DNA of 64,000 nucleotides, from NCBI GenBank assembly GCA_963708515.1, contig CAVPSX010000001.1, positions 37,310-101,309 of the forward strand, given 5' to 3'. Made by a program: the position numbers and the translations under genes. The notes under the pieces are model-generated. The model did no database searches and had not been told where the DNA came from. It saw only the letters and a list, made by a program, of their open reading frames with translations. This document shows, in pieces, positions 34,358 to 44,132 of this stretch. This DNA comes from JAPLJM01 sp963708515. GTDB taxonomy: Bacteria; Desulfobacterota; Syntrophia; Syntrophales; Fen-1087. Position 1 is the stretch's first letter. Every line of letters begins with the position of its first letter.

Positions 34358-35706
34358 CTACAACGTGATGCGCTGGAGGACAGCTCCGAAAAATCCGTCT
34401 GTGCCGTGGCGGTCGGGGCGCGTCCTGAAAAAACCTTGATCTGTGACCATTGACGGAGGGATCAGGGCGGGCGGGGGGATACAGCGGAAATCTCTGTTGC
34501 GGGAAAGAAAATCTGAAATCACGTTTTCATTCTCTTCGGGCATCACGGAGCAGGTACAGTAAACGAGACGCCCACCCTGCCGCAGGCATCCGGCGGCAAC
34601 GCCAAGCAGCCTTTTCTGCAAATCTGCATGACGCCGGAGATCCTGCGCAGTGATGCGCCACTTGATCTCCGGGTTCCGCCGCAGCGTCCCCAGGCCCGAG
34701 CAGGGCACATCCAGCAGAATCCCGTCAAAGTCGCCCCGGAAGGCCTCGCCGGGATCTTCTCGGAGATCCCTCACGAGCGGCTCCACAATGACGATCCCCA
34801 GCCTGTCGGCGTTTTCCCGCAGCGCCTTTATTTTCTGCCTGCTGATGTCGACGGCCGTGACGGTACCCTGATTTTTCATGATTTCAGCAAGGTGCGAGGC
34901 CTTTACCCCTGCGCCGGCGCAGGCATCGAAGATTTTTTCCCCGGCCTGGGATCCAGCAGGCGTGCCGCCAACTGGGAGGCCTCGTCCTGAACCTGTATCT
35001 GTCCCTCTTTATAGCTGAAAGTATCCCGGACGGAGGTTGCCGGATAAGTCAACACGAGCCCGTCGGGGGAAAATTGCGTTTCCGTGACGTTAAAACCGCT
35101 TTCCTGAAGACGCAACATCACTTCCTCGCGGGTTCCCCTGAGACGATTCACACGGACGCTCAGCGGCGGGATTTCGTTATTGGCGCTGCAGATATCCAGC
35201 GTTTCCTGGAGGCCGAACAACACAATCCACTGTTTGACAAGCCAGAGCGGATGGGAATGGCAGACCGAGATGTGGACGGCAGGGTCTTGTTCGATCTGCG
35301 GCCAGAAAATTTCTTTTTCTCTCCGGATGACATTTCTCAGAATGGCGTTGATCAGACCGGATGCCGTGGGGTGCACCGTCTTTACAAGCTTGACCGCCTC
35401 ATCGACAATGGCGAAAGCGGGAATCCGGTCGGTAAAGAAAAACTGGTAAAGCGCCGTGCGCAGGATGTTCCGGACACCCCCGTCCATGGTCTCCGGATCC
35501 CCTTTGTAGAAGCGCGCAATGACCCAGTCGATCCGGCCCCGCATGCGCAGGGTTCCGTAGACGATCTCCGTCAGCAGTCGCCGGTCGTGCGCATCCGTCA
35601 GGGCGCCGCTGGAGAGAGCCTGGTCCAGCAGGGGTTCGGCAAAGAGGCCGGCCTGATCGATCCGGTTCAGAATGTGGACGGCCAGGCTGCGGGCGGATTC
35701 CTTCAT
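34358..35706 (-). CDS. rsmB: 16S rRNA m5C967 methyltransferase RsmB, with a frameshift
   Basis: About 448 residues in two frames. The N-terminal NusB-like domain (LAVHILNRIDQAGLFAEPLL) starts at the ATG at 35,706, overlapping the upstream stop as ATGA; an earlier ATG at 35,736 is less likely. The frame breaks near 34,935-34,945. There the sequence reads DPRPGKKSS, but one more A would give DPRPGKKIFDACAGAGVKAS and join the C-terminal part. That part has VTAVDISRQK, the catalytic LDVPCSGLGTLRRNPEIKW and YCTCSVMPEENE. A missing base in a run of A is probably a sequencing error because the rest is intact. Confidence 0.87.
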
Positions 35707-36485
35707 AAGTGAATAATGGCCACCGGCCTTGTCCATCCGGCGGAGGCGCGTTTGATCTTCACCGGAAAACAGCAGATCGTGAATCCATGCGGCCGGCCGA
35801 TGGCGGCGAGATTGGCCATTTTTTCCATGTGGCAGTAACCGATTTCGATGCCCGCAAAATGCGCCTCCCAGATGACCTTGGGGTCTCCCTTTTCCTGGAA
35901 TTCCCTGGCCAGGTAAGGGAGCGGCCGATCCCAGCTCCAGGCGTCGATTCCCACCACGCGGACCCCCTTTTCCGTCAGAAAAAGCGTACTTTCCCGGTCC
36001 ATGCCGGCGCCCCTGATAAGGTACTCCGGCTTGCCCCAGAACTGATCGGCGCCCGTCTGAACGAGAACGATATCGAGGGGTTTTATTTCATAACGGATCC
36101 GTTCGAGTTCCTTACACACATCTTCGACGGTAATGCGTTCGCCGTCCCCTTTATGGCGAAAGTCGAGCAGGACGCCGTCGCCGAAGCACCATTCGAGCGG
36201 GACTTCGTCGATGGTCGTTGCCGGGTTCCCCTGGTCCATCGTGGGATGATAGTGATAAGGAGCATCCAGATGTGTGCCGCTGTGGGTCGCCAGCGAAAGA
36301 AACTCGACTGCCCAACCGACGCCGCCGGGCAACTGTTCCTGTTTCAGGCCGGGAAAGAATTCCAGCATGGAGGCGGTGCCCATGGCATGATCGATGTAAT
36401 CGACTCGTGGGATCATCATCGGGGGATCGCTCGGAAGCCCCGCTTCGATCGTGATGCTCAAATCAACAAAGCGCCTGCGTGTCAT
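35703..36485 (-). CDS. Cyclase family (kynurenine formamidase-like) metal hydrolase
   Basis: A 260-residue protein of the cyclase/KynB family. The metal-binding signature is LATHSGTHLDAPYHYHP (HxGTHxDxPxH). Other blocks are DIVLVQTGADQFWG, VRVVGIDAWSWDRPL and the Glu/His site EAHFAGIEIGYCHMEKMANL. Members hydrolyse amides or lactones such as N-formylkynurenine or isatin. The substrate here is not determinable. It overlaps rsmB by four bases and is separated from fmt by a dispersed hairpin repeat. Confidence 0.85.
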   Translation of the reverse strand: MTRRRFVDLSITIEAGLPSDPPMMIPRVDYIDHAMGTASMLEFFPGLKQEQLPGGVGWAVEFLSLATHSGTHLDAPYHYHPTMDQGNPATTIDEVPLEWCFGDGVLLDFRHKGDGERITVEDVCKELERIRYEIKPLDIVLVQTGADQFWGKPEYLIRGAGMDRESTLFLTEKGVRVVGIDAWSWDRPLPYLAREFQEKGDPKVIWEAHFAGIEIGYCHMEKMANLAAIGRPHGFTICCFPVKIKRASAGWTRPVAIIHL

Positions 36486-36510
36486 AGGGAACTCCTTTCT
36501 TCATTATCAT

Positions 36511-36597
36511 TTCGAGCGTTTTGCATAACCGGTGAAAAAAGGTTCGTAAGCGGCGAATCAAAGATTTTGAGCCGCGGTGAAGCCTTTTTTCATCGGT
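36511..36597. repeat. Uninterrupted copy of the 'AAGCGGCGAA' hairpin repeat
   Basis: GAAAAAAGGTTCGTAAGCGG and TGAGCCGCGG...GCCTTTTTTC form an imperfect hairpin at about 36,529-36,597. It is preceded by GAGCGTTTTGCATAACCG, shared with the partial copy at 3,650. It also shares its arms with the interrupted copy at 34,240. It lies between fmt and the cyclase gene. Confidence 0.7.
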
Positions 36598-36603
36598 CTT
36601 ATT

Positions 36604-37536
36604 TCATCCCAGCCTGTCGCCGGGCTTAAGGCGGCAACCCCTCAGAAACTCATGGACGGGCATTCTTTTCCTGCCCTCTAATTGCACATCCAGCAGCGAG
36701 ACCACACCGTTTGCGGTACTCACCAACAGTTCACTTTCAGAGATTGAAACGACGCCGGGAAGCGCCTGCGTGTTTGTAACCATTGCAACGGCCTGAAAAA
36801 TTCTCAAGATTTTCCCGTCGAAAAACGTGTAAGCGCCGGGCGACGGCGACAGACCCCGGATCAGCCGGACGATGGCCCGGACATCCGCCTCCCAGTGAAT
36901 AAGCCCATCTTCCTTCCTGAGCCTGGGCGCAAACGTGGCGGCCGCAGGATCCTGGGGAATGCGCCTGACCACACCCGCTTCAAGCATTCTTATGGTTTCC
37001 ATGAGCAACTGCGCCCCCCTGACGGCCAGCCGGTCATGAAGTTCGCCGACGGTTTCCCGATCATCGATCGCCGTTTCTTCCTGCAGCAGAATATCACCGG
37101 AATCCATGCCTTCGTCCATCTGCATGATCGTGACGCCGGCCATGGTCTCTCCCCGGATGATGGCCCAGTTCAGCGGCGCCGCACCCCGGTACCGGGGCAG
37201 CAGCGACGGATGGACGTTGATGCAGCCCAGGCGCGGCCGTTCCAGCATCTGCTTCGGCAGGATCTGGCCGAAAGCGACAACCACGACCAGATCCGGCGCA
37301 AGTTGTTTGAATAAATCAAGGAATTCAGGCGATCGGACACGCTCCGGCTGTAAAATGGGAAGCCGCTGCGTCTCGGCAAAGACCTTGAGCGGCGGCGGCG
37401 CCGGCTGCTTTCCCCTCCCCTTCTGCCGGTCCGGCTGCGTGACCACACCGATGACCGCCTGGTCCTGCTCCAGCAGAATCTTCAGGGACGGCACGGCAAA
37501 TCCCGGCGTGCCCATAAAAAGGATCTTCGGTTTCAT
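36604..37536 (-). CDS. fmt: Methionyl-tRNA formyltransferase
   Basis: A 310-residue enzyme that formylates initiator Met-tRNA using 10-formyl-tetrahydrofolate. N-terminal FMGTPGFAVPSLKILLE, LLPRYRGAAPLNWAIIRGE (catalytic Asn/His region: INVHPSLLPRYRG) and MDEGMDSGDILLQEE are diagnostic, followed by the OB-fold C-terminal domain (LRKEDGLIHWEADV, LSPSPGAYTFFDGK). It overlaps the methyltransferase gene upstream by four bases. The usual partner def (peptide deformylase) is not in the window. Confidence 0.96.
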   Translation of the reverse strand: MKPKILFMGTPGFAVPSLKILLEQDQAVIGVVTQPDRQKGRGKQPAPPPLKVFAETQRLPILQPERVRSPEFLDLFKQLAPDLVVVVAFGQILPKQMLERPRLGCINVHPSLLPRYRGAAPLNWAIIRGETMAGVTIMQMDEGMDSGDILLQEETAIDDRETVGELHDRLAVRGAQLLMETIRMLEAGVVRRIPQDPAAATFAPRLRKEDGLIHWEADVRAIVRLIRGLSPSPGAYTFFDGKILRIFQAVAMVTNTQALPGVVSISESELLVSTANGVVSLLDVQLEGRKRMPVHEFLRGCRLKPGDRLG

Positions 37537-38294
37537 GATTTTGTCTCCGGTTTGACCCCGATATAAAGATAGGTAATCCCCAGGGTCAAGGCATATTTTT
37601 CTATTCCCACAAGGCCCGCCTCTATCATGAGGCGCGCGAACTGATCCGGTGAAGGGAATTCCTTGATTGAATCGCCCAAATAACGATAAGCGGCCGGGTT
37701 TCGTGATAACAGGCGCGCCATGCGTGGCAGCATGCGGTTGAGATACAGATCGTAAAACCAGCGGAACAACGGATGGCGCGGAAAGTTCATCTCCAACGCC
37801 ATCACCTGCCCCCCCGGGACAACCACGCGCTTCATCTCCTGCAGCGCCCGCCGCCGGTCCGGGATATTCCGGATGCCGAAAGCGATGGCGGCCACATCGA
37901 AGATATTATCGTCAAACGGCAGAGAAAGGGCGTCGCCATGGATCAGGCTGATACGATCCGCCATTCTATTGCGCCGGATTTTCTCAATGCCCACGGCCAT
38001 CATTTCCGGAACCAAATCCAGACCGGCGACCCGGACCGGGGGATATCTGCGCGCCGTCTCCACGGCCAGATCCGCCGTGCCGGTCGCCACATCCAGAAGT
38101 CTCATCGTTTTGAAAAAGCGCATCTTCCGGACCGCAAACCGGCGCCAGGCCACATCGCGCCGAAGACTGAAAAACCGGTTCAGGAAATCGTAGCGCCGGG
38201 GAATCGTGGCAAAGACCTCCCGGACCAGACCGACTTGCTCGGACGGGGTCATCTCGTGCACGGGGGGATATTTTTTCCTGATACGTTTGACCAT
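37533..38294 (-). CDS. ubiE: UbiE/MenG-type quinone methyltransferase
   Basis: A SAM-dependent methyltransferase of 253 residues from the ATG at 38,294. An upstream in-frame extension to 38,429 looks non-coding and I exclude it. Motif I LLDVATGTADLAVE, the UbiE signatures YDFLNRFFSLRRDVAWRR and SIKEFPSPDQFARLMIEAG, and AIAFGIRNIPDRRRAL are all present. It C-methylates demethylmenaquinone, the likely quinone of an anaerobe; UbiE/MenG share these motifs. It overlaps fmt (ATGA). Confidence 0.9.
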   Translation of the reverse strand: MVKRIRKKYPPVHEMTPSEQVGLVREVFATIPRRYDFLNRFFSLRRDVAWRRFAVRKMRFFKTMRLLDVATGTADLAVETARRYPPVRVAGLDLVPEMMAVGIEKIRRNRMADRISLIHGDALSLPFDDNIFDVAAIAFGIRNIPDRRRALQEMKRVVVPGGQVMALEMNFPRHPLFRWFYDLYLNRMLPRMARLLSRNPAAYRYLGDSIKEFPSPDQFARLMIEAGLVGIEKYALTLGITYLYIGVKPETKS

Positions 38295-38405
38295 TTGCAG
38301 ACTTATTCCTGACAAATCATTTCCTATCAGAAAAATGGTTCCCAAGACAGCGAAAAAAGACTCGTAAAAAGTCCGAAAACTGTCCGCATTTTCGTGAAAA
38401 TTCCC

Positions 38406-38434
38406 TTGACACACAGACGCCGTTTTCATAGGCT
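38406..38434 (+). promoter_or_regulatory. Candidate promoter for the hybrid histidine kinase gene
   Basis: TTGACA at 38,406-38,411 and, after 17 bases, TAGGCT, a poor -10 match. The segment TTGACACACAGACGCC is nearly the same as in the strong promoter at 33,162, which suggests a duplicated promoter-bearing piece. Immediately upstream, AAAAAGTCCG matches the end of the 155-bp element and GAAAAATGGTTCCCAAG matches the hairpin repeat. Confidence 0.45.
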
Positions 38435-38477
38435 TGTGCTGCGATCGAGAAGCAAGCGCAGATAAGCGGAGGTCTTA

Positions 38478-40343
38478 ATGATTCAGAACCGCAGGGATTG
38501 GGAGGACATTTTTCAGGCCATCAACCATCCCACGGTTATTCTTGATCCCCGGCATGGAATCATTGATGCCAACAAGGCAGTTTTTTGCGCCGCCGGCCTC
38601 TCCCGGGCAGAAATCATCGGCAGGAAATGCTATGAGATCTTTCACGGAGGGGATACTGTCTCCCCTCCGGAGGGCTGTCCGATGGAAAAATTGCTTGCGT
38701 CGGGACTGACCGAAACAGTTGAAACGGAAATGGAAGCCCTGGGGGGCGCTTTTCTCGTTTCCTGCACGCCCGTCCTGGACCAGCAGGGCCGGGTGGAAAA
38801 AATCATCCATATCGCGACCGACGTCACCAAACGTATTCAGTCGGAGGAAGTACAAATGCGCCTGGTCACCGCGATTGAACAGTGTGCCGAAGGGATCTAC
38901 CTGACCGGCACAGACTGGATCATCCAGTACGCCAATCCGGCATTCGAGCGCATGATCGGCTACAGCAAGGGCGAGATCGTCGGCTGGCATACGCGCCTGC
39001 TCAAAAGCGGCCGGCACGACCGGGCATTTTACAGAGACATCCGGGAAACGCTGGCACGGGGAGATGTCTGGTCGGGGCGAGCCATCAACAGGAAAAAAGA
39101 CGGGGTGCTCTTTGATGCGGAGGTGACCGTTTCACCCGTCCGGAACAGATCGGGCGAGATCATCAACTATGTAGCCGTCCATCGTGATATTTCCAATGAA
39201 GTCCGTCTCGAAAAGCAACTCGACCAGGCCCGGAAACTCGAAGCCGTCGGGGTGTTGGCCGGCGGCATCGCCCATGATTTCAACAATCTGCTGATGGGCA
39301 TCCTCGGATACACCTCATTGATGCTGCTGAATATCGATGAGCGCCACCCCCATTATGAGAAATTAAAGGCCATTGAAACGCAGGTGCAAAGCGGCGCCGA
39401 TCTGACTCGTCAGTTACTGGGCGTCGCCCGCGCCGGCCGCTATGAAAACAAACCGACCAACCTGAATGATCTTCTCCACAAAACAGTCTCCCTGTTCGGG
39501 AGAACTAAAAAGGAAATCCGCATCCACGAAAAATATGACCCATCTCTCTGGAGTGTTGATTGCGACCGCGGACAGATCGAGCAGGTTCTTTTGAACCTTT
39601 TCGTGAATGCCTGGCAGGCCATGCCGGGCGGCGGTGAAATTTACCTGGAAACCCGCAATGTCAGCCTCGATGAGAGCGATACGAAGCCTTTTTCCGCCGT
39701 CCCGGGAAGATATGTCAATATCTCCGTAACGGACACGGGCAACGGAATGGACGAGACGACAAAAGCACGGATATTTGATCCTTTCTTTACGACCAAAGAA
39801 ATGGGAATGGGAACAGGCCTCGGACTGGCTTCCGCCTATGGCATTGTCAAGGGGCATGCCGGGCTCATCAAAGTGCTTAGCGAAAAGGGATACGGAACAA
39901 CCTTCAACATCTATCTGCCCGCCTCGAACATGGAGGGGATCGCTGAAACGGAGCCTTCCCGGAAAAAAATTACGGGACGTGGGACCGTTCTGATTGTTGA
40001 CGATGAACCGGACATCCTTGAGGTCGTGGTGGAGATGCTTAAGGGTTTGGGCTATCAGGTCCTGGCGGCGGGAAGCGGCGGGCAGGCCATTGAGACTTAC
40101 AAGGCGAATTGCGACAAAATCGATCTTGTGATCCTGGACATGATCATGCCGGACATGGGAGGCGGGGAAACCTACCAGGCGCTTAAATCGATCAACCCCG
40201 GCCTCAGGGCCATTCTATCGAGCGGCTACAGTATCAACGGCGAGGCCAAAACGATCATGGATCAGGGCGTGAATGCATTCCTGCAGAAGCCCTTCAATAT
40301 GGAAGGCCTGTCCCGGAAGATTCGAAATGTTTTAGACAACTAA
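38478..40343 (+). CDS. PAS-PAS sensor histidine kinase with C-terminal receiver domain
   Basis: A 621-residue soluble hybrid kinase with no membrane segment. PAS 1 covers about 10-118 (NHPTVILDPRHGIIDANKAV), PAS 2 about 130-245 (IQYANPAFERMIGYSKGEIV). HisKA has the phosphoacceptor in LAGGIAHDFNNLLMGILGY, the HATPase domain has NLFVNAWQAMPGGG and GMGTGLGLAS, and a receiver domain starts near residue 503 with VLIVDDEPDI and Asp in LVILDMIMPDMGGGE. The 'AHDFNNLL' H-box with a terminal receiver is common in deltaproteobacterial kinases. No separate output regulator is adjacent. Confidence 0.92.
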   Translation: MIQNRRDWEDIFQAINHPTVILDPRHGIIDANKAVFCAAGLSRAEIIGRKCYEIFHGGDTVSPPEGCPMEKLLASGLTETVETEMEALGGAFLVSCTPVLDQQGRVEKIIHIATDVTKRIQSEEVQMRLVTAIEQCAEGIYLTGTDWIIQYANPAFERMIGYSKGEIVGWHTRLLKSGRHDRAFYRDIRETLARGDVWSGRAINRKKDGVLFDAEVTVSPVRNRSGEIINYVAVHRDISNEVRLEKQLDQARKLEAVGVLAGGIAHDFNNLLMGILGYTSLMLLNIDERHPHYEKLKAIETQVQSGADLTRQLLGVARAGRYENKPTNLNDLLHKTVSLFGRTKKEIRIHEKYDPSLWSVDCDRGQIEQVLLNLFVNAWQAMPGGGEIYLETRNVSLDESDTKPFSAVPGRYVNISVTDTGNGMDETTKARIFDPFFTTKEMGMGTGLGLASAYGIVKGHAGLIKVLSEKGYGTTFNIYLPASNMEGIAETEPSRKKITGRGTVLIVDDEPDILEVVVEMLKGLGYQVLAAGSGGQAIETYKANCDKIDLVILDMIMPDMGGGETYQALKSINPGLRAILSSGYSINGEAKTIMDQGVNAFLQKPFNMEGLSRKIRNVLDN

Positions 40344-40357
40344 ACACAAATCGGCCA

Positions 40358-42784
40358 TTACATGAAGTTCATAGGATCGACATCTACCTTGATTTCCAGA
40401 CCTTTTTGTTTCGTACCGGCGAGGATGTCTTTGACCAGAGTGTGAAGGGCCCGACTGTCCTTTCCCATTAAAAGCAGTTGCCATCGGTGCCGCCCCTTGA
40501 TTCTGGCGATGGGCGCCTCGGCCGGCCCGAGGACATCGATCCGGGCAGCCGCTGATGTTTCCTGACTTCGTAATCTGGCAAACGCCGCAATACTCATGGC
40601 GCCTTCCCTGCCCTTTTCTCTGTTGAGCGACGACATTTGCAGATTGATTATCCGGGACATGGGCGGCCAGGACAGTGGCTGTCGGATATGCATCTCATCC
40701 TGATAGAAACCCTCAACATCATGAGTTTTTACCCGTTGGATGGCATAGTGGCCGGGATTGAAGGTCTGGATGACGACCTTTCCCGGAAAATCGCCGCGGC
40801 CGCCGCGGCCGGCGACCTGAGTCAGGATTTGAAAGGTTTTCTCCGCCGCCCGGAAATCGGGCATATTCATGGCTGTATCGGCAGACACAACCCCGACCAG
40901 CGTCACATTTGGAAAGTCATGCCCCTTGGTGATCATCTGGGTGCCTACCAGAACATCAATTTCAGATCGTTCAAGAGCCTTCAGGATACGCCCATGCGCC
41001 CCGCTGGCCACCGTGGTGTCGCTGTCCATTCTTGCCACTCGGGCCTGTGGAAAGGCCTTTTTCACATCGGCTTCCAGTTTTTCGGTCCCCACTCCATAGC
41101 TGTGAATACGAGAACCGCGGCATGCCGGGCACTGCCTCGGAACAGGCACGGCCAGATCGCAGTAATGGCATCTGAGTTTGCCTTCCGCCGCGTGATGGTT
41201 CAGGGATACGGAACAGTTCAGGCAGTGAAAGACGTGGCCGCAGTCCGGGCAAAACAGGAAGGTATTGAAGCCGCGCCGGTTCAGGAAAAGAAGGGATTGT
41301 CTTTGCGCATTCAGCGTCTCCGCGAGGGCCTGCATCAGGGATCGGGATAGAATCATGGGCCTGCCCTTTTCATCCTTTTGGATTTTCATATCCACGATTT
41401 CCACTGCCGGCAGGGGCCTGTCTTCAACCCGCTGCGGGAGATGCAAATAACGGTATTTTTTCTGCCTGCTGTTGAAATAACTCTGCACGGACGGTGTGGC
41501 GGTGCCGAGAATAACCGCTGCCGCCTGCTGTCTTGCCCTGACTATTGCCAGATCACGCGCGTTATAGCGCATCCGGTCGTCCTGTTTGTAGGAGGCATCG
41601 TGTTCCTCATCTACGATGATCAGCCTGAGGTTTCGCACCGGAGCAAAGACAGCGGAACGGGCGCCGATGACAATCCGGATTGCACCTTTACAGATCCGTC
41701 TCCACTGATCGTATCGGACGCCGGCCGATATGCCGCTGTGTAAAAGTGCCATCTCCTGATCCGGAAAGCGTTCCATAAACCGGCTGAACAACTGCGGCGT
41801 CAGGGCGATTTCAGGCGCCAGGCAAATCACTCCGCCGCGCTCCTTCAGGACCTCCGCGATAGCCTGGAGATAAACCTCTGTCTTGCCGCTGCCCGTAACA
41901 CCGTGCAGCAGGTAAGGGGCATAACGCCCGCCGGCCATGCCGCCCTTGATTTCCCGCAGGGCCGTCTGCTGGTCTTGATTGAGCCGAACTTTTCGGCCCT
42001 GAACACCAATGAGGGTGTTCTCACCGGGGCGGCGCCAGGCATCCTGTGCATGCATGGACAAAAGCCCTTTTTTTTCAAGGCTTCTGAGGATGGAGGGCGT
42101 GTCATCAAATATCTTTCCGATTACGGCGTCAGACACCGGGCCGGCCTGCACGAGAAAGTCGACAACACGCCGCTGGCGCTGCGTTAACCGGATGTCGGGC
42201 ACACACTCCGGGTCCAGAGACACCATTCGTTCTATTTTAGGGGCCACAACAGGCTTCCGGATACCCTCAACCGCTGTCACAAGACCCTTCGCTTCGAGCA
42301 CACCGATATCTCCGGCGGTTTTCTTCCGGTCCAGTCCCTTTTTCAGACGTTCTTCGGCCAGACCCGCCGGAAAGGCATGCAGCAGATCGAGAATTTGCCG
42401 CTGGTTTCTCGACAAATCGCCCCCTGCATCCGCAACGCCCGCGGTTGCCAGGGAAACCCATCGTTGACTCCGGACGTTAATCCCCCCGGGCAGAATTTCA
42501 GTCAGCGCCCTTCCCAGAGGATAAAGATAATAATCGGCGGCCCATCTAAAAAAGTTCAGATCATTTTCATCAAACAGGGGTTCTGTATCGAGAACATCCA
42601 TGATCTCTTTAATTTGACCTATTTCAGCAACCGACGTGGTTTCAAGCACGTAGCCGGTGATCTTTTTGCCGCCGAAGGGCACAAAAACACGTTTGCCGAC
42701 GGCAATGTCCTTCCAAAGATGTTCGGGAACAGCGTAGGAAAAAGTTCTGTGAGCAGGAATATTGACGGCCACGCGGATGAACAT
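40358..42784 (-). CDS. priA: Primosomal replication helicase PriA
   Basis: About 808 residues from the ATG at 42,784 (MFIRVAVNIPAHRTFSYAVP), preceded by GAAGGAAAT. A longer frame to 42,853 has an atypical extension. The helicase core has Walker A HGVTGSGKTEVYLQ, Walker B IIVDEEHDASYKQ and motif VILGTATPSVQS. The zinc site has CPDCGHVFHCLNCS and CHYC with CPACRGSRIHSYGVGTEKLE. PriA restarts stalled replication forks by loading DnaB. Complete and intact. Confidence 0.95.
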   Translation of the reverse strand: MFIRVAVNIPAHRTFSYAVPEHLWKDIAVGKRVFVPFGGKKITGYVLETTSVAEIGQIKEIMDVLDTEPLFDENDLNFFRWAADYYLYPLGRALTEILPGGINVRSQRWVSLATAGVADAGGDLSRNQRQILDLLHAFPAGLAEERLKKGLDRKKTAGDIGVLEAKGLVTAVEGIRKPVVAPKIERMVSLDPECVPDIRLTQRQRRVVDFLVQAGPVSDAVIGKIFDDTPSILRSLEKKGLLSMHAQDAWRRPGENTLIGVQGRKVRLNQDQQTALREIKGGMAGGRYAPYLLHGVTGSGKTEVYLQAIAEVLKERGGVICLAPEIALTPQLFSRFMERFPDQEMALLHSGISAGVRYDQWRRICKGAIRIVIGARSAVFAPVRNLRLIIVDEEHDASYKQDDRMRYNARDLAIVRARQQAAAVILGTATPSVQSYFNSRQKKYRYLHLPQRVEDRPLPAVEIVDMKIQKDEKGRPMILSRSLMQALAETLNAQRQSLLFLNRRGFNTFLFCPDCGHVFHCLNCSVSLNHHAAEGKLRCHYCDLAVPVPRQCPACRGSRIHSYGVGTEKLEADVKKAFPQARVARMDSDTTVASGAHGRILKALERSEIDVLVGTQMITKGHDFPNVTLVGVVSADTAMNMPDFRAAEKTFQILTQVAGRGGRGDFPGKVVIQTFNPGHYAIQRVKTHDVEGFYQDEMHIRQPLSWPPMSRIINLQMSSLNREKGREGAMSIAAFARLRSQETSAAARIDVLGPAEAPIARIKGRHRWQLLLMGKDSRALHTLVKDILAGTKQKGLEIKVDVDPMNFM

Positions 42785-42922
42785 GATCGGACTATTTCCT
42801 TCGGGAAAGCTGGATTCCTTGTTTATTAAAGGGAGGCGGATGGAAATTGTCAACGGATATTTGCAGGAAAAGGGTACGGTAGCCCGGAGGCGCCGGGCTG
42901 TGTGCGAAAAAGAACAAAAAGG

Positions 42923-43286
42923 CTAATCGCCCTGGAGCTTCTCGATCTTTTCCTGTTTGGTTTTACAGTCGATGCACTGTGTCGTCACAGGACGGGCCAT
43001 GAGCCTCTTTTCCGAGATGGGGCCGCCGCAATCGTCACAAATCCCGAACGCGCCGTCGTCGATCCGCCGGATCGCCTCCTGCATCTTTGCAATGAGCTTT
43101 CGTTCCCGATCGCGGATGCGAAGTTCAAAATTGCGGTCTGCTTCGAGCGATGCCCGGTCATTGGGATCGGGAAAGTTCTCTTTGCTGACGGTCATTTCAG
43201 AGACGGTCTTGCCCGCATCCCCCAGACAGTTCTGCGATCTTCTGGGTCAGCATGACTCTGAACAGCTCCAGTTTTTCGGGTTTCAT
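42923..43286 (-). CDS. dksA: DksA/TraR-type zinc-finger protein, with a frameshift
   Basis: About 120 residues when corrected, matching DksA. The start at 43,286 gives MKPEKLELFRVMLTQKIAEL. The frame breaks at a run of five C (43,219-43,223); with four, SGDAGKTVSEMTVSKENFPD joins on. The C-terminal zinc finger is FGICDDCGGPISEKRL with TTQCIDCKTKQE, and the acidic coiled-coil tip segment DPNDRASLEAD is present. DksA binds RNA polymerase and, with ppGpp, adjusts transcription. A homopolymer indel in such a gene looks like a sequencing error. Confidence 0.85.
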
Positions 43287-43395
43287 GGCCAAAATACAAA
43301 CCTCAACGGACGTAAATTTTGTTTGCCCTGTTTAAAGGGGAAACCCTCATACACAATATCAATATCTTTGTAAAGAAAAAAATGACATCTTCGGT

Positions 43396-43552
43396 AAAAA
43401 GTCCGGATGCTGCGTTGCGCTTCATCCTTCGTCGTTGCGGCGTAGGACCAAGGACGCCTCATTTCTCATGATTTGCGCGCCTTGCCTGCGGAGCTTCTTA
43501 CGCAGCCGTCGTATTCAGCGAACTTTTCGACTTATTGCGAGTTCGTCAATAA
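43396..43552. repeat. Dispersed ~155-bp element (copy 2)
   Basis: Same block order as the copy at 32,913-33,065, starting AAAAAGTCCGGATGC and ending CGACTTATTGCGAGTTCGTC. It lies between rfaE2 and dksA, about 560 bases outside the visible start of the great inverted repeat. Confidence 0.72.
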
Positions 43553-43563
43553 ATGCATCCGGA

Positions 43564-44048
43564 TCAGATATCGCCGTAAACGCTTATGATTTTTTCAACA
43601 ATATTTGTCGTCGAGGCGCCCGGCGATTTCAGGAACAATCACCACGGAGCCGCCCCACTTTCTGACGGCGTCCCTGCCGACGACGTTTTCTTCCGCCCAG
43701 TCGCCGCCCTTGACAATGACGTCCGGCTGCAGATATTCGATCAGTTCGAGAGGTGTCAACTCATCGAATATGGTGACATAATCGACAGATTCGAAGCGAC
43801 GCCGCCACGTCGGCCCGCTCGCCTTCGGGAACCAGCGGCCGCTTGTCGCCCTTGATGGCCCGGACGGAGGCATCGCTGTTGAGGGCCAGAACCAAAACAT
43901 CGCCCGTTTTTGCGGCCTCGCGCAGATACCGCACATGCCCCACGTGCAGGATATCAAAACAACCGTTGGTAAAGGCAATCTTCTTGCCTTCGATCCTGAG
44001 CCGGCCAATTTCTTTTTTCAACGCTTTGCTGGATAGAATTTTTCCCAT
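43564..44048 (-). CDS. rfaE2: Heptose-1-phosphate adenylyltransferase (RfaE2/HldE C-terminal type), frameshifted
   Basis: About 160 residues when joined. The N-terminal part, from the ATG at 44,048, has KIAFTNGCFDILHVGHVRYL, the HxGH nucleotidyltransferase motif, and ALNSDASVRAIKGDKRPLVP. The frame breaks near 43,775-43,800, continuing as FESVDYVTIFDELTPLELIE and VIVKGGDWAEENVVG. A second break near 43,615 is needed to end in TTNIVEKIISVYGDI. It makes ADP-heptose for LPS core, supporting a Gram-negative host. Two single-base indels suggest poor local accuracy. Confidence 0.82.
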
Positions 44049-44132
44049 CGACTCCCCCTTGATCTGAAAATTCTCCCTGGCGCCCTTTTCAGGAGCAGGA
44101 AAAATCATGCCGTCCCGCCCAGAGTTGTACGT

